Below, piece by piece: positions 34,591 to 44,539 of a stretch of 64,000 nucleotides of DNA; the first letter of the stretch is position 1, and the number at the start of each line of letters is the position of its first letter. The DNA is from Serinus canaria (taxonomy: Eukaryota > Chordata > Aves > Passeriformes > Fringillidae). The notes under the pieces were generated by a model that searched no databases, was not told the origin of the DNA, and was given only the letters and a program-made list of their open reading frames with translations. The stretch lies in assembly GCF_022539315.1 (NCBI RefSeq), contig NC_066342.1, forward strand, positions 14,629,402 to 14,693,401. The letters run 5' to 3'. The position numbers and the translations under genes are program-made.

Positions 34591-35039
34591 ATTCCCCCTT
34601 TCTGTTTTAATAAATGGAAAGTGTTCTCTGTGATCTTCCTGTAAAGGACCTTTTTAGACAGAATGACAGACAGCATGAGCCTAGTTTGAATAAGGCTTTC
34701 CACCCAATTCGACAAATCTAGCCCCACCCCCCTACCCCCCACAGCCCCCCCAGCCAGTGACGCATCCCATGTATCAGCGGAGCTGCAACACTCACATCCA
34801 GGAGCTGTCAGGTGAGATTACCAGGAACACAATCTTTCAGGCTAGCATGCCACAGGTTAACCGCTTAAAAGTTACAAACTTCAACTTAACACTACAAACA
34901 AGAAACCATTCAACTTTTAGAACTGTCAGAAAAACCAACTAACAGAAGAAACAATTTGTAAAACAAAATCCCCAAATAAATTTTCACTTCAAGAGCCCCA
35001 GATTTTCACGCACTAGGTGCACAAGTTGTTTCAATCACT
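34591..35039 (-). other. 3' untranslated part of the long ERVK
   Basis: About 450 bp between the end of integrase and the 3' LTR, with no env-like reading frame on either strand. The internal sequence ends in a polypurine tract. Loss of env is common in intracellular ERVK lineages. Confidence 0.65.
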
Positions 35040-35790
35040 GCTCTACACACAGCTCCATGACATCTGCTGAGGAGCCATCAGAAATGTGTTGCTTGTGGTC
35101 CCAAGCAGAACATAGTGCCTGGCGTACACTTCTGGCAGGTACCCATTGCATTCCAGTATCTGTGGAGACACAAGCATATCCACATCCCCAAGTAATAAGA
35201 TCCCAAGGACCTTCTCACCTGTTGGTGATAAGGTCTCGCATCATTACCTTGGGTTTGGGTGACTGGGCATCACTGGATTATTGTAGTGATAAGAAGTGAT
35301 TTTAAATGATTGGATTCTGGGAATTTTCTAATACTGTTAAATGGTTTAGGGTATATATAGCTTTAGCTATTCTACTCTGTGGGGTGTCAGCAGATATTCC
35401 CCCTTTCTGTCAAGAATATGTTTTAAAGTGCCATGTGCATGTTCCATGATGGCTTGTCCTGTTGCTGAGTGGGGAATACCAGTGTGGTTTGACACACCCC
35501 AGAGCTGTAGGAATTGTCTTGTATTTTGTGAAATGTATGCAGGGCCATTTTCTGTTTTGATGGTATGGGGGATACCTAAAGCAGCAAAGGCTGATCGCCA
35601 ATGTACAAAGGAATCCCAACTCTTTTCTCCTGTGTGTACTGAGGGCCACATAGCTGATGAAAAGGTATCAATTGATACATGTACATATTTTAGACGGCCA
35701 AATTCAGGGATGTGTGTGACATCAGTTTGCCAGATTTGTAAAGCATGTAGACCACAAGGCTTTGCCCCCATCTGCAGTGGTGCAGTGTGG
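35040..35790 (-). pseudogene. Long ERVK integrase
   Basis: The core is open from about 35771 to 35367: WQTDVTHIPEFG with the first Asp, then IKTENGPAY, where the second catalytic Asp is Glu (codon at 35550-35552), then AIMEHAHGTLK with the Glu. The C-terminal domain continues in other frames (EGPWDLITWGCGYACV, about 35225-35170). The Asp-to-Glu change should abolish strand transfer; the nearby provirus keeps D at this place. The zinc-binding N-terminus is disrupted around 35790-35880. Confidence 0.88.
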
Positions 35791-35815
35791 CCTTGGCAGT
35801 CAGCACAGTTGTTAA

Positions 35816-36631
35816 CTATATTACCAGCCTCTGTGTTTGACAGCCAGAATTGTTGCTGTAGGGGTCAAACACCTTGGTGGAAAAATCATGTGATGTCTTT
35901 GCTTGTGCAAGCATATCTGGCTGTGGTGCTGTCTGATCAGGGCTAGCTAGCCTATCTGCTTGAATGTCACCCTCTACAATGAAACCTGGTAAATTTGTGT
36001 GATTTCTGATGTGTAAGATGTAATAAGGGCAAGTTCTGGCTTGGATGGTATGGCACAGAGTCTTTAGTAAGTTAAATAGTGATGCATTGTCAATTTCTCT
36101 TAATAGTGCTTCGTCCAATCTCTGAGTAATATCAGCTACGTAGGCAGAGTCAGTCACAACATTTAGAGGAATATGGGGAAAACATTGGAAAGCTATAGCT
36201 ACAGCATGTAGGTCTACCAGCTGAAGTGATCCACTCTCACAACTTTCCAACATTTGTCACCCACCTTTCTCTTTCCACATTGCAATGGCTTTTCCTGTTT
36301 TCACAGAACCATCAGTGAATACTGTAACACCTTTAAGGGGTGTGTGGCTATTCAGAGGTTTTAGGGATAGTTCAGTGGCCCCAAATAACTGCAGTAATTT
36401 ATGGCTTGGTGGATGGTAAGTAATTTGTCCTGAAAAATTTTGCAAGGCACTTTGTAAAGCCATGCTATCGGCAAAACACCATTCAAATTGTTCTTGTGTC
36501 ACAGGTATAATAATTTTGGAGAGGTCTCTAGCATTCAGTTGTAAACACCTCTGGTGGCATTTGATAATTAATTGCGCAATCAGCTCAAAGTTGGTAGGTG
36601 CCGTCTTTTTAGGTTGGTGAGGTAGGAACAT
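35816..36631 (-). pseudogene. Long ERVK RNase H
   Basis: VFTDGSVKTGKA (about 36318-36285) carries the first catalytic Asp. A stop at about 36257 interrupts it. Then LQLVDLHAVAIAF supplies the Glu, VVTDSAYVADI the next Asp, and HIRNHTNLPGFIVEGD the C-terminal His region. The segment is in a different frame from RT upstream, so a frameshift lies near 36,660. Confidence 0.87.
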
Positions 36632-36692
36632 CTACTCTAGAATGTGCAAAGAGTATTCCACTGTCCAACAATACCAGAAGGGTGAAAATTAA

Positions 36693-37790
36693 CTATGAGA
36701 ATAAATACAGTGATGCACACCTCTGTGCATGTCTGGTGGACTTGTCTGTTACGGCTTGCTCTACTATTTCGTGAGCAGCTTTTGCCTCTTGGGTTAATTT
36801 TCGAGGAGAATTTAGATCAGGGTCACTATTTAGGATGTTAAATAAGAGTGCCAATTGTGGGTTGGTTAATCCTAGATAGGATCTGAGCCAGTTTATGGTG
36901 TCCAAAAGTTTTTGTGCATCATTTAGAGTTTGAATTTTGGTTGAAAGTTGAATTGTCTGTGGCTGTGTGGTCTGATCCATTATTTTGAGTCTTAGGTATT
37001 TCCAGGGTTGTTGCTGCTGCACCTTTTCCAGTGCCACCTGCAGCCCAAATGTTTTTAATGTTTGCATCAGGCTTGGCTGAATCTGTGAGAGTTCTTTTTT
37101 GGTTGGGGTTGCTATCAAGATATCATCCATGTAATAGTAACAGTACACCCCTGGAAATTGTTCTCTCACTGATGAGAGTGCCTGTGCAATGTAGCACTGA
37201 CAAATTGTGGGGCTGTTTTTCATCCCCTGCAGTAAAACTTTCCATTGATAATGTTCAACTAGTGCAGCATTATTAATGGATGGTACTGTAAAAGCAAACT
37301 TTGGGGTATCAACAGGGTGCAGTGGAATAGTGAAAAAACAATCTTTCAAGTCCACAATCAGAATATCCCAGATGGCAGGTATCATGGTAGGAGATGGCAT
37401 ACCAGGTTGCAAGGCACCCATGCTTTCCATGACATCATTGATTTTTCTCAAGTCATGGAGCAACCTCCATTTACTGGACTTCTTTTTTGTAAGAAATACC
37501 AGGGTGTTCCAAGGGCTCATAGATGGTTCTATGTACCCTTGAGCTAGTTGTTCTTGTACCAGGACTCTTAAGGCATCCAGTTTTTCCTTTTCAAGGGACC
37601 GCTGTGGTACCCACACATGCTGGGTAGTGAGCCATTTTAGAGCTATTGTGGGATACTTTATGCCCTCTAATACAGTGGCCTCCGTTAAAAATCGGTCCCC
37701 ACCTGGAATCCCCATGTAGACAGAACATCCCTCCCCCACAGGTTGAGTGGTGCAGCAAGGATGTATGGCCAAATTGTGGCTGTCTGACCC
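36693..37790 (-). pseudogene. Long ERVK reverse transcriptase, 359-codon open frame
   Basis: An unusually well-preserved betaretroviral RT. It starts in the protease-RT linker (VGEGCSVYMGIPGGDRF), has the fingers (WKWLTTQHVWVPQ-like segment), the LLHDLRKIN motif, IVDLKDCFF (motif A with catalytic Asp), the QGMKNSPTICQ motif B and the YMDD box at 37122-37133, then the connection region (TINWLRSYLGLT). No stop interrupts the ~1.08 kb frame, although upstream protease and downstream RNase H are shifted. Enzyme activity is not implied: several conserved positions differ from those of active relatives. Confidence 0.9.
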
Positions 37791-37799
37791 TCTGGATTT

Positions 37800-38110
37800 T
37801 TAACCAACACAGGTTTTCTACTCAAGAAGTTCTATGTGGTCCCTCTGAGGCCAGCAATGCCAGGTCCCGCGGGTGCAGTAGGCCACGATGAAGGCCAAGT
37901 GTTGGCAGAGATGACAGTGACGTCTGCCCCGTGTCAATCATCCCACTGACCTTTATCTGCAAGGGCCTTGCCTGAGGCATCATAACAGTACAAACTATAT
38001 TAGGTCTTTGATCACCTTTGACCTGAGTCCAGTACACCTGGGGCTCTCCTGTTGATCTGAAGCCTCAGTCTTCTGGCACCCTCAAATCTGTTTTGGGGAC
38101 AGAAGACTTA
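37800..38110 (-). pseudogene. Long ERVK protease
   Basis: The frame gives VYWTQVK, RPNIVCTVMMPQ, then the active-site triplet D-T-G at about 37927-37935. Directly after it the frame shifts by one base, so the conserved A-D-V-T-V-I continuation lies in another frame. The aspartic protease, which should mature Gag, is therefore broken at its active site. The remainder runs into the RT linker. Confidence 0.8.
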
Positions 38111-38124
38111 AAAGGAACGAATTG

Positions 38125-38400
38125 AGCAATTTAAATTTTAGCAGGGATAGTCACAAGTGGAGTAGGGGTTGATACCTTAGCATGTATTTGTCCTGTAAAA
38201 TCAGTGTCTATGACACCTGGGTTTACAAAGATACCTTGCAAAGTGGCTCTGGGTCTCCCAATTAGCAGAACACTCAGTCCTTTCCCTATGGGCCCCTGGG
38301 CCTTGAGAGGGACCTTATGTACCTTTAACGAGCTTATAGTTATTGAGATTGAGGTGGAAACATCCATTCCAGCTGACCCTCTTGTCCTTCCTGTGAGCTG
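38125..38400 (-). pseudogene. Long ERVK dUTPase domain
   Basis: GSAGMDVS near 38385-38362, VPLKAQGPIGKGLSVLLIGR, and PGVIDTDFTGQI are motifs of the trimeric dUTPase that betaretroviruses encode between nucleocapsid and protease to lower dUTP. The domain is split between two frames around 38,360 and closes with a stop after VTIPAKI at 38131, so it is not functional as it stands. Confidence 0.85.
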
Positions 38401-38499
38401 GTCACACAGGCTTTCACTGGAGGGTGGGAAAATGCTTGTATCATCATGTGTTTCCCTTCCACGCTTGGTCTCCCATTTCCCTGGTCTTTGAGAAGTTGT

Positions 38500-38760
38500 C
38501 CATTAATATGAAATTTGGACTTGCATAGTTTGGTTGCATGACCGGATCTCCCACATCGTTTGCAGCTTGTATTTACACTCTTCTGTCCTTGGGGACAGTT
38601 TACCTTTATGTGGCCTTGTTGTCCACATCTGTAGCAATGGGGCGTCAGTCTTACTGCAGCTGTAATAGAATTAGCTAACAAGTCCGTGTTATATGATCCA
38701 GTTCCAACCTTAGCACAAGTATTAATCATTTCTTCTAAGGATGGATTCTCTTTGGGTAAT
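38500..38760 (-). pseudogene. Long ERVK nucleocapsid with two zinc knuckles
   Basis: Two CCHC knuckles (C-X2-C-X4-H-X4-C) are intact: CYRCGQQGHIKVNC (about 38642-38601) and CKRCGRSGHATKLC (about 38570-38529). They bind genomic RNA during packaging. A stop at about 38778 separates this from the capsid frame. Confidence 0.9.
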
Positions 38761-38777
38761 GAATCTATAACTTTTCT

Positions 38778-39480
38778 TTAGTCTTCGTTTGCATTATCTC
38801 GTGCTATTTGTAGTATTAATTGATTCCTTGCTTCGCTGTTTGCTATTTGCTTTTCATTAGCATCCTGCAAATATTCTGTGAACTGCATGTATAATTCATT
38901 GGGGCTTTGTCTTATACTTGAGTATCTTTGGGTTTGTACAGACATAATTTTCATGAGAGCCCACATTCCTAAATCTTTTGCCTGGGCTAGTATTGAGGGA
39001 TTCAGGCATGTTTGCATTTGTGGACTTTCCATGGGGGGCAGTCTCATGAGTTGAGAAATCCCTGCCATAAAGCATGGGTCCTGCTGTGAAGCTCCTGAAT
39101 TTAGCAGTCCCTGTTCCTCTGCAGAACACCTCCAGGCTGATTAAAACATCATATATTGCACTGGAGTACAGAGTAATTTAGCAATTTGCTTCATGTCAAA
39201 AGGGGTTAATTCACTTGCAGTTAAAAATCAAAGCATATTTGCAACTGTGGGAGATCCCAGTCCATGCTTAGCAGCCAATTGGCGTAGCTCAGAGAGGATT
39301 TGCCAGTTAAAAGGGACGTGTTTATCAGATGTACTCCCATTACTTTGCAGAACTGGGAATACTGCAATTGTCCTGCCCGCCTGCTGCACCCCTCTGATGA
39401 TAGCAAAGACATGGGCACAGAAATTATTTCAGCCCCTTCTATATGCCAACTTGCAATCGCCATTCATTTTACCTCTCTCC
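38778..39480 (-). pseudogene. Long ERVK capsid
   Basis: The C-terminal part (39068-38778) includes the major homology region (IRQSPNELYMQFTEYLQDA), the most conserved Gag segment. Upstream, LRQLAAKHGLGSPTVANML- and ELTPFDMKQIA-like stretches (about 39300-39170) belong to the N-terminal capsid domain in another frame. Several stops and shifts are present. Confidence 0.85.
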
Positions 39481-40553
39481 AGAAGATCACTGGGTCACGA
39501 GTGGGGATGGCATCTGATCGGAACATTGATGGAGCTTGAGCTGGTACCAGCAGTGTTGCAAGGGCTTCCTCTCCAGGGCTGGCAGTAGGGCGGTGACTCG
39601 GGTTCCCTCTGTGGGGGTCTTGTGTATCCATCAGCGATATGGGTCCTTCAATCTGTTCAAGCCTCAACTGCAGGCGCGGTGGGGCTGTAGTGGCAGTGGG
39701 AGGAGGGTCCAGTAGAGCTCCGCTGCCATTTCCTGGTTTTGGTGCATTTCTGGGTGTGACATTGCCTTGGCATCTGGGCATCCGCAGTGATGTATCCTTG
39801 GGGCCTGCCCACTAATTGCAGTGGCAAGTAGGCGTGGCCAATGAAGGTGGGACCGTAGGTACAGCTTCGGAGCCAAGCCAATCAGCTTCAGGTAGAGGCA
39901 GTCCAAGCATTTCTGTGGCAACTCAAGGACAGCACTGGCACAAGCGGCTTGGGTAACCATGCAGGCGCACTCAGTTTGTGGCCGCAGGGTGTCTGCCCGA
40001 CATGGTGGCGCAGTCTGGTCCGGCCACAACACCGCCAGCCACCGTGGCTCCTCCAGCCATCATGGCACCATCTTATGGTGGGTCTCTGCTGCCTGCCAGG
40101 ATTGTGCAATCCAGCATGGCTGGGCACGGTGTTGCCGCAGGGCGCCCATTCAGTGCAGCACCGTGCTGCGGTGGTGTGGCCGTTTTGTCCACCCGCTTCT
40201 CCCTGATGTCTGGCCTAGTGCCCTTGCCTCCCCCTGCCTTGTCCAGCACCCAGTCCGCGCCATGCATCTTGGTTTTTATCTGCCTCAACAAGTCCAAGAT
40301 AAGCTACCTGGTCTTTATAAAGTTAATGGCGCTTTCATTGCCTTTAGAAGCTGCTTCAATTATAAATCTGCCAGTCCACGCCCAAGTATTTAGATCAAGC
40401 ATGGCTTCTTTGGTTGTGTCCAACCCTCAGTTCTTAGTCCACATCAGCAAGGCTAACAAAACCTGCTCTTCATATTCTATCCCCCATTCCAGTAAAAGGG
40501 TCCATCCCTTCATAACTGGGTGTTCCATCGAGATCCATTCAGCCATATTTTAG
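39481..40553 (-). pseudogene. Long ERVK gag: matrix and GC-rich linker
   Basis: A likely gag start at about 40553 opens a matrix-like domain (LLLEWGIEYEEQVLLALLMW, TWAWTGRFIIEAASKG) with stops at about 40432 and 40302. It is followed by a Pro/Ala/Gly-rich linker of roughly 700 bp (about 39,500-40,230) whose high GC content throws long open frames on all strands. Only the minus-strand frames belong to gag. Confidence 0.75.
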
Positions 40554-40748
40554 GCGACAGTTTTCTTCGATTTTCAGGGGTGTTAACCAAGGAATCCAGA
40601 TTTGGGCAGCTTTTTTGCTGCAGATGGCTCTCCATGGCTCCGTTTTGGCAGCTTTTTCGCTGCAGGTGGGTTCTACTCACCCACCCTCTGTCTCCCTGCT
40701 CTTCACGCGGATGGCTGTGTCAATCACGTCGGGTTTCACCACTTATTA

Positions 40749-41098
40749 TGTTAGGGTCACAGTTTGGTGACAGGCACATGACTGAACACACCAAAGGTCA
40801 TGCAACAACAGCCATGATTTTATTATGGATGCCCCCTTTTATAGGGGGCTCCAAATTCCCTGGCTTGAACACCCGACAGGATCTCAGCACCGCCCAGCTC
40901 ACTTGCCAATGATATGTCTGCACTCAGGATTGAATGGGATTGGCAGGGGTCCCCTGTCTGAGTTTGAATCCAACCTATTCTTACCATACCTGGGGACTTG
41001 TTTTACTTCTATTCTATAACAAACTAGGTTAGCCAGATTTGGTTTCTTATTATGGCCAAATTTATCTGTACAGCTTCAGGCCAGCTGTGGCTGTGACA
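40749..41098 (-). repeat. 5' LTR of the long ERVK
   Basis: TGTTAGGG...GTGACA. The minus strand has AATAAA (about 40822-40827) and a TATA-like CCTATAAAAGG (about 40836-40846). The tRNA-Trp-like primer-binding site follows on the internal side. Confidence 0.9.
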
Positions 41099-41349
41099 AG
41101 CCCCCCTGAACACCTCTGGTAGCAATTCTATGGCACAAGTCCTGAAAAACCTCCAGAGGAAGAGCCCACCTCCCAGACCAAACTCCCAAACTTTGAAAGG
41201 ACTCCACTGGATTGCTAGGGTCATCAGCCACTCTTGTTAGCTCAATCACCTTCTATTCATCCCTTCGGTCATCACCCCCTTCTTCTCCCAGTGTCTTTTT
41301 TAGTTAACAGATGGCAAGAAATTCCCTGAGAAACCTAACCCACAACACA

Positions 41350-41463
41350 TCTTCAGCACAGTAAAGACATGGACCTGTTAAAACAGGTCCACAGGAGTGC
41401 CACAAAAATTATCAGAGGCCTGAAACATCTCTCCTATGAAGAAAAGCTGAGAAAGTTGGGATT
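41350..41463 (+). mobile_element. CR1 fragment C
   Basis: Continues fragment B across the solo LTR: KDMDLLKQVHRSATKIIRG, then HLSYEEKLRKLG in the plus frame. It ends abruptly at GGGATT where an ERVL LTR begins. The CR1 3' end was not found on the far side. Confidence 0.87.
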
Positions 41464-41985
41464 TGTGGTGGGTTGACCTTGACTGGACACCAAGTGCCCA
41501 CCAAGCTGCTCTATCCCTCCCCCTCCTCAGCAGGACATGGGGAAGAAACTAAAATGAAAAAGCTTGTGGGTTGAGATAACTTCAGTTTAATAAAGCAAAA
41601 GCAAATACAGTACATGGAAACAAAGGAAAACAAAAATATTGAAATATTTTTTTTCATTACGGATGTCCTGACACTTCCTGGGAAGCAAGGCCTTGGTGCA
41701 AGTAGCAGTTGCTTCAGAAGACAAATACCTTAATAGCAAATTCCCAACCTCCCTGCCTTCCCCCCCGCCACCACCTCCATTTGGGCTCTAATTTGGGCTC
41801 TATCTCTTCCCAGCCTCTTGCTCACCCCCAGTCTTTGGGGGCAGGGGGATTGAAGAGGCTGCATTTATGATGTGGGTGCACTGGTCAGCAGTAGCCAAAA
41901 CACTGGTGTGTTCTCAACACCTTTCCAGCTACCAATGCAAAGCACAGCCCTGTGAGGGCTGCTATGGGGAAAGCTACTGTTGAGG
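41464..41985 (-). mobile_element. ERVL LTR, reverse copy
   Basis: TGTGGTGGGTTGACCTTGACTGG at the left is the reverse of the ERVL LTR end. The right part holds the reverse of CTGTGCTTTGCATT...GTGTTGAGAACACACCAGTGTTTTGG, as in 5167-5750. It interrupts CR1 fragment C. Whether internal ERVL sequence follows is unclear; none was recognised. Confidence 0.82.
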
Positions 41986-42214
41986 AATCCACCTAGGTCT
42001 GGAGCTGGGTGTGCAAGCTGCAAATTGTGCCCTGAGGGAAACCACTGGAGCCACAGGCAACAGTTGTGAATGAGTGCTGACCTTTTTCCTAACAAAGGGC
42101 AAGCATATCTGTGGCTGTTTTGCCAGTCAATGGGGGCAATAGAACAGACACAGACACCAATAGGAAAAATGGTCTTCTTTTGCTATTAATATTGAGGCAA
42201 AACAGAGGTGAAAG
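41986..42214. other. Unassigned junction sequence
   Basis: About 230 bp between two LTRs without recognisable content. Confidence 0.4.
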
Positions 42215-43150
42215 GATACATTTAGTAAAACAATAAGCTTATTACTTGCATGGCTTTAGCAACAAGTAAAAATAAGCAAGGTAATGAATCTAATCATTAC
42301 TATACAAGAGAGAGAATAGTGATTGAGAAAGATATATTGTGGTGGTGTTCACAGGGGTCCCAGGATGAGGGAAGAGATGAGAATCTTGACTCCATGTTTC
42401 AGAAGGCTGATTTATTATTTTATGATATATATTATATTAAAAGAAAATTATATACTAAAACTATACTAAAAGAATAGAAGAAAGGATTTCATCAGAGGGC
42501 TAGCAAGGAAAGGAATGGAATGATAATAAAACCTTGTGACTGACCAGAGAGTCTGAGACAGCTGGACTGTGATTGGCCAATAATTAAAAACAACCACATG
42601 AGACCAATCAAAGATGCACCTGCCACATTCCACAGCAGCAGATAATTATTGCTTACATTTCATTTCTGAGGCCTCTCAGCTTCTCAGGAGAAAAATCCTA
42701 GCAAAAGTATTTTTCAGAAAATATGTCTGTGACAATATATCACCAATAGCTTAAATACTTTACCATCATACAGAGTCTGCAATTGCTGGGAAGCCCCGTT
42801 TTGCCGGGAGGACCTGGAGAACCCTGCCTGGGAATTGGGAAAATCCTACGCAGTGCTTCCACCTGTAGGTGAGATCTCCAGTTAGCCAAAAAAAAGGAGT
42901 CCAGCTTTTATAGGCCCAAATTGACAAGTCCAAATAACTTGTTTACCTTTTTGTGCAGAAAACATCTGGTCCTGATGGCCCACTTCCAGACCGGCTGAGA
43001 CCAAGGCTTGGCCATAGCCCACGCCACGGCTGGGAGGGTTTTGCCTAAAATATTCTACTAACAAGTCTCTAGGTATATCTGTTGGAAGGTTTTCTTGATA
43101 TATCCTACACAAGGTTGTACAAATGTCTCTACAACAGCTGGTTTGGCATT
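42215..43150 (-). mobile_element. LTR split by an ERVK solo LTR
   Basis: In reverse this matches the LTR at 47727-48072: GGCCTATAAAAGCTGGACTCC (TATA box), TCTCCAGGTCC, TTGCAGACTCTG, then GGTGATATA and, across the inserted LTR, ATCACT..TCTCTTGTATAG and CTTATTTTTACTTG. The insertion at 42338-42734 splits it at ATATAT. The left edge is approximate. Confidence 0.72.
42338..42734 (-). mobile_element. ERVK solo LTR with 6-bp target duplication
   Basis: 397 bp, from TGTGGTGGTGTTCACAGG to GTCTGTGACA, flanked by ATATAT on both sides (42332-42337 and 42735-42740), as expected for class II integrase, though the AT-rich duplication is weaker evidence than a mixed one. The minus strand carries AATAAA (about 42410). 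I recognise it as an abundant songbird ERVK LTR. No internal sequence remains. Confidence 0.88.
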
Positions 43151-43229
43151 AATAACAACTAATATAAATGTTTTAATAATCTGTTTTTAACTAAAGAACC
43201 TTGATAGTATTAATAGCATCATGTTCAAG

Positions 43230-43510
43230 ATTCATCTTGTAAGTCAGCTCAGGCTCAGCCCTGCTGTTCAGGCCTTAGCATATCAGTGGCACCAGTCGGC
43301 CAGGGGCGGCTGGTCACCCTGAGACTCTGTAGGAGCCAATCAACAACAAGAAGTCCCCAGACCAAAAATCACCATTGGACCAAGAGGCACATAAAGAGTG
43401 CATGAAGAATGGATGCATAGACTGAGATAAAAAAGCCCAGGGACTCTTTTGTTCAGAGTCCCTCCCCAGAAGCACTAACTCAAGCTGGTTTTTTGTTGCT
43501 GCACCATGAT
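43230..43510 (+). mobile_element. Possible LTR
   Basis: A CCAAT-containing segment (GAGCCAATCAACAAC, about 43332), a TATA-like GAGATAAAAAAG (about 43424) and a CTTTTGTTCAGAGTCCC start-like region resemble an LTR in plus orientation. No boundary or partner copy was found. Confidence 0.35.
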
Positions 43511-44539
43511 TAAATTACTTAAAGGAACCAAAGGTCTGAGGCTCTGCTATGGGAAACCTGGGGCTGAGCCGGTGAGGGCAACTTGTCTGACTATGAGAGT
43601 GGTATGTAGGGAGTTGTTACAAATGAGAGGGGAGAGCATTAGACAAGTCCCTGCCTTTGCCCAGATTTCTGGCAGTAGACAGCAGCTTTATTGAGGTGGC
43701 CAGCACCCCAAAGCCTACTCTCACTCACAAGTTCTTAATAATGACCAGTCAGGTCTATTACAACATTAACTATTTATTAAATAGACACAAGGAAAACAGA
43801 CATAAGACTTTAACAGGTTTACTTACAGGATAAACAAAAGAAACACTACTAGTAGGTTCATAAGAGTGCATGATAATAAAGGTACCTATGTTACAGCTAG
43901 TGAAGAAATACTATCAATTACGAGCCAGTGTCACTTATGAACAAATGATAGTGGTGTGCAAGGAGTCTCCTTCCTCTCAATCCCCAGGTAAGTAACTCAA
44001 TACCAACATCTCAGCATCGAGGAGCTCTCCACACACTCAGAGAGTGTATAAGACATTTCTGATTTTATTAAAATTATAGTGTTTTTTATAGTTTGTAAAA
44101 GTGCTTGGGTCTGTCAGTCAGCATTTTTGTTTATCCTTTCCCATGCATTCAAGGCAGGATGTTTATTGCTGGCTAAGGTTGTTTTCAGATGAGATAATTC
44201 ATTACAAGACACACCATTCAGCCTTACTGAGCCATGTGGCAGGAAGCAGAAAAGCTTCTGCTGTGTCAGGGGCGAAAGGTCCTGTCACAGGAGTCAAGCG
44301 GGGCACCCATCAGTTCACTGAAGCTGCTTGCCACAAAGGGAATTTGGTCCCAGCAGTTAAAGTCTTGGGTGGTGGGAATGTGACTGCCAGAGTGGCTCCT
44401 GGACAGTCAGAAGGGAACATTTCCTTAACACAGGCCTTCACAAACATTGCTGCTGATAGAAATGGGTGTTAATAGCTTCACAAATGACTAGATCTAAAAG
44501 AACTAATCAGGTTCTGGAAGATTGGGTGGGGGGGGTCTT
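43511..44539. other. Unassigned repeat-like DNA
   Basis: No gene. Open frames here (43506-43694, 44101-44472) lack any recognisable domain. TTTATT boxes near 43770 and 44065 suggest further minus-strand LTR pieces. Confidence 0.35.

Larger units (their letters stand above)
34236..41098 (-). mobile_element. Long ERVK provirus lacking env
   Basis: LTRs of about 355 bp (34236-34590) and 350 bp (40749-41098) enclose gag, dUTPase, protease, RT, RNase H and integrase in betaretroviral order on the minus strand. No env is seen between the integrase end (about 35040) and the 3' LTR. The bases TATTA precede the TGTTAGGG edge of both LTRs. If they are included, the flanks read AGCTCC (34225-34230) and AGCCCC (41099-41104), a 6-bp target duplication with one mismatch. 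A primer-binding site like that for tRNA-Trp (TGGTGAAACCCGACGTGAT in reverse, about 40718-40736) adjoins the 5' LTR. Stops and shifts break most genes. The LTRs differ more than those of the shorter provirus. Confidence 0.92.
30747..41349 (-). mobile_element. Solo LTR split by two ERVK proviruses
   Basis: Three pieces (30747-31287, about 34152-34230, 41105-41349; about 865 bp in total) form one minus-strand LTR. Its left edge TGTTTTGGTTTAAAAG is the reverse of the shared LTR end, and its right edge is the reverse of TGTGTTGTGGGTTAGG, matching the start of 15325-16605. It interrupts a CR1 between fragments B and C, with TCTT at both junctions (30744-30747 and 41350-41353) as a weak target duplication. 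One ERVK entered at CTGCAG and the other near AGCTCC. Confidence 0.78.

Noticed and set aside
39664..40553. Long plus-strand frames up to 191 codons
   Set aside because: They are shadows of the GC-rich gag linker of the minus-strand ERVK; the retroviral motifs lie on the minus strand.
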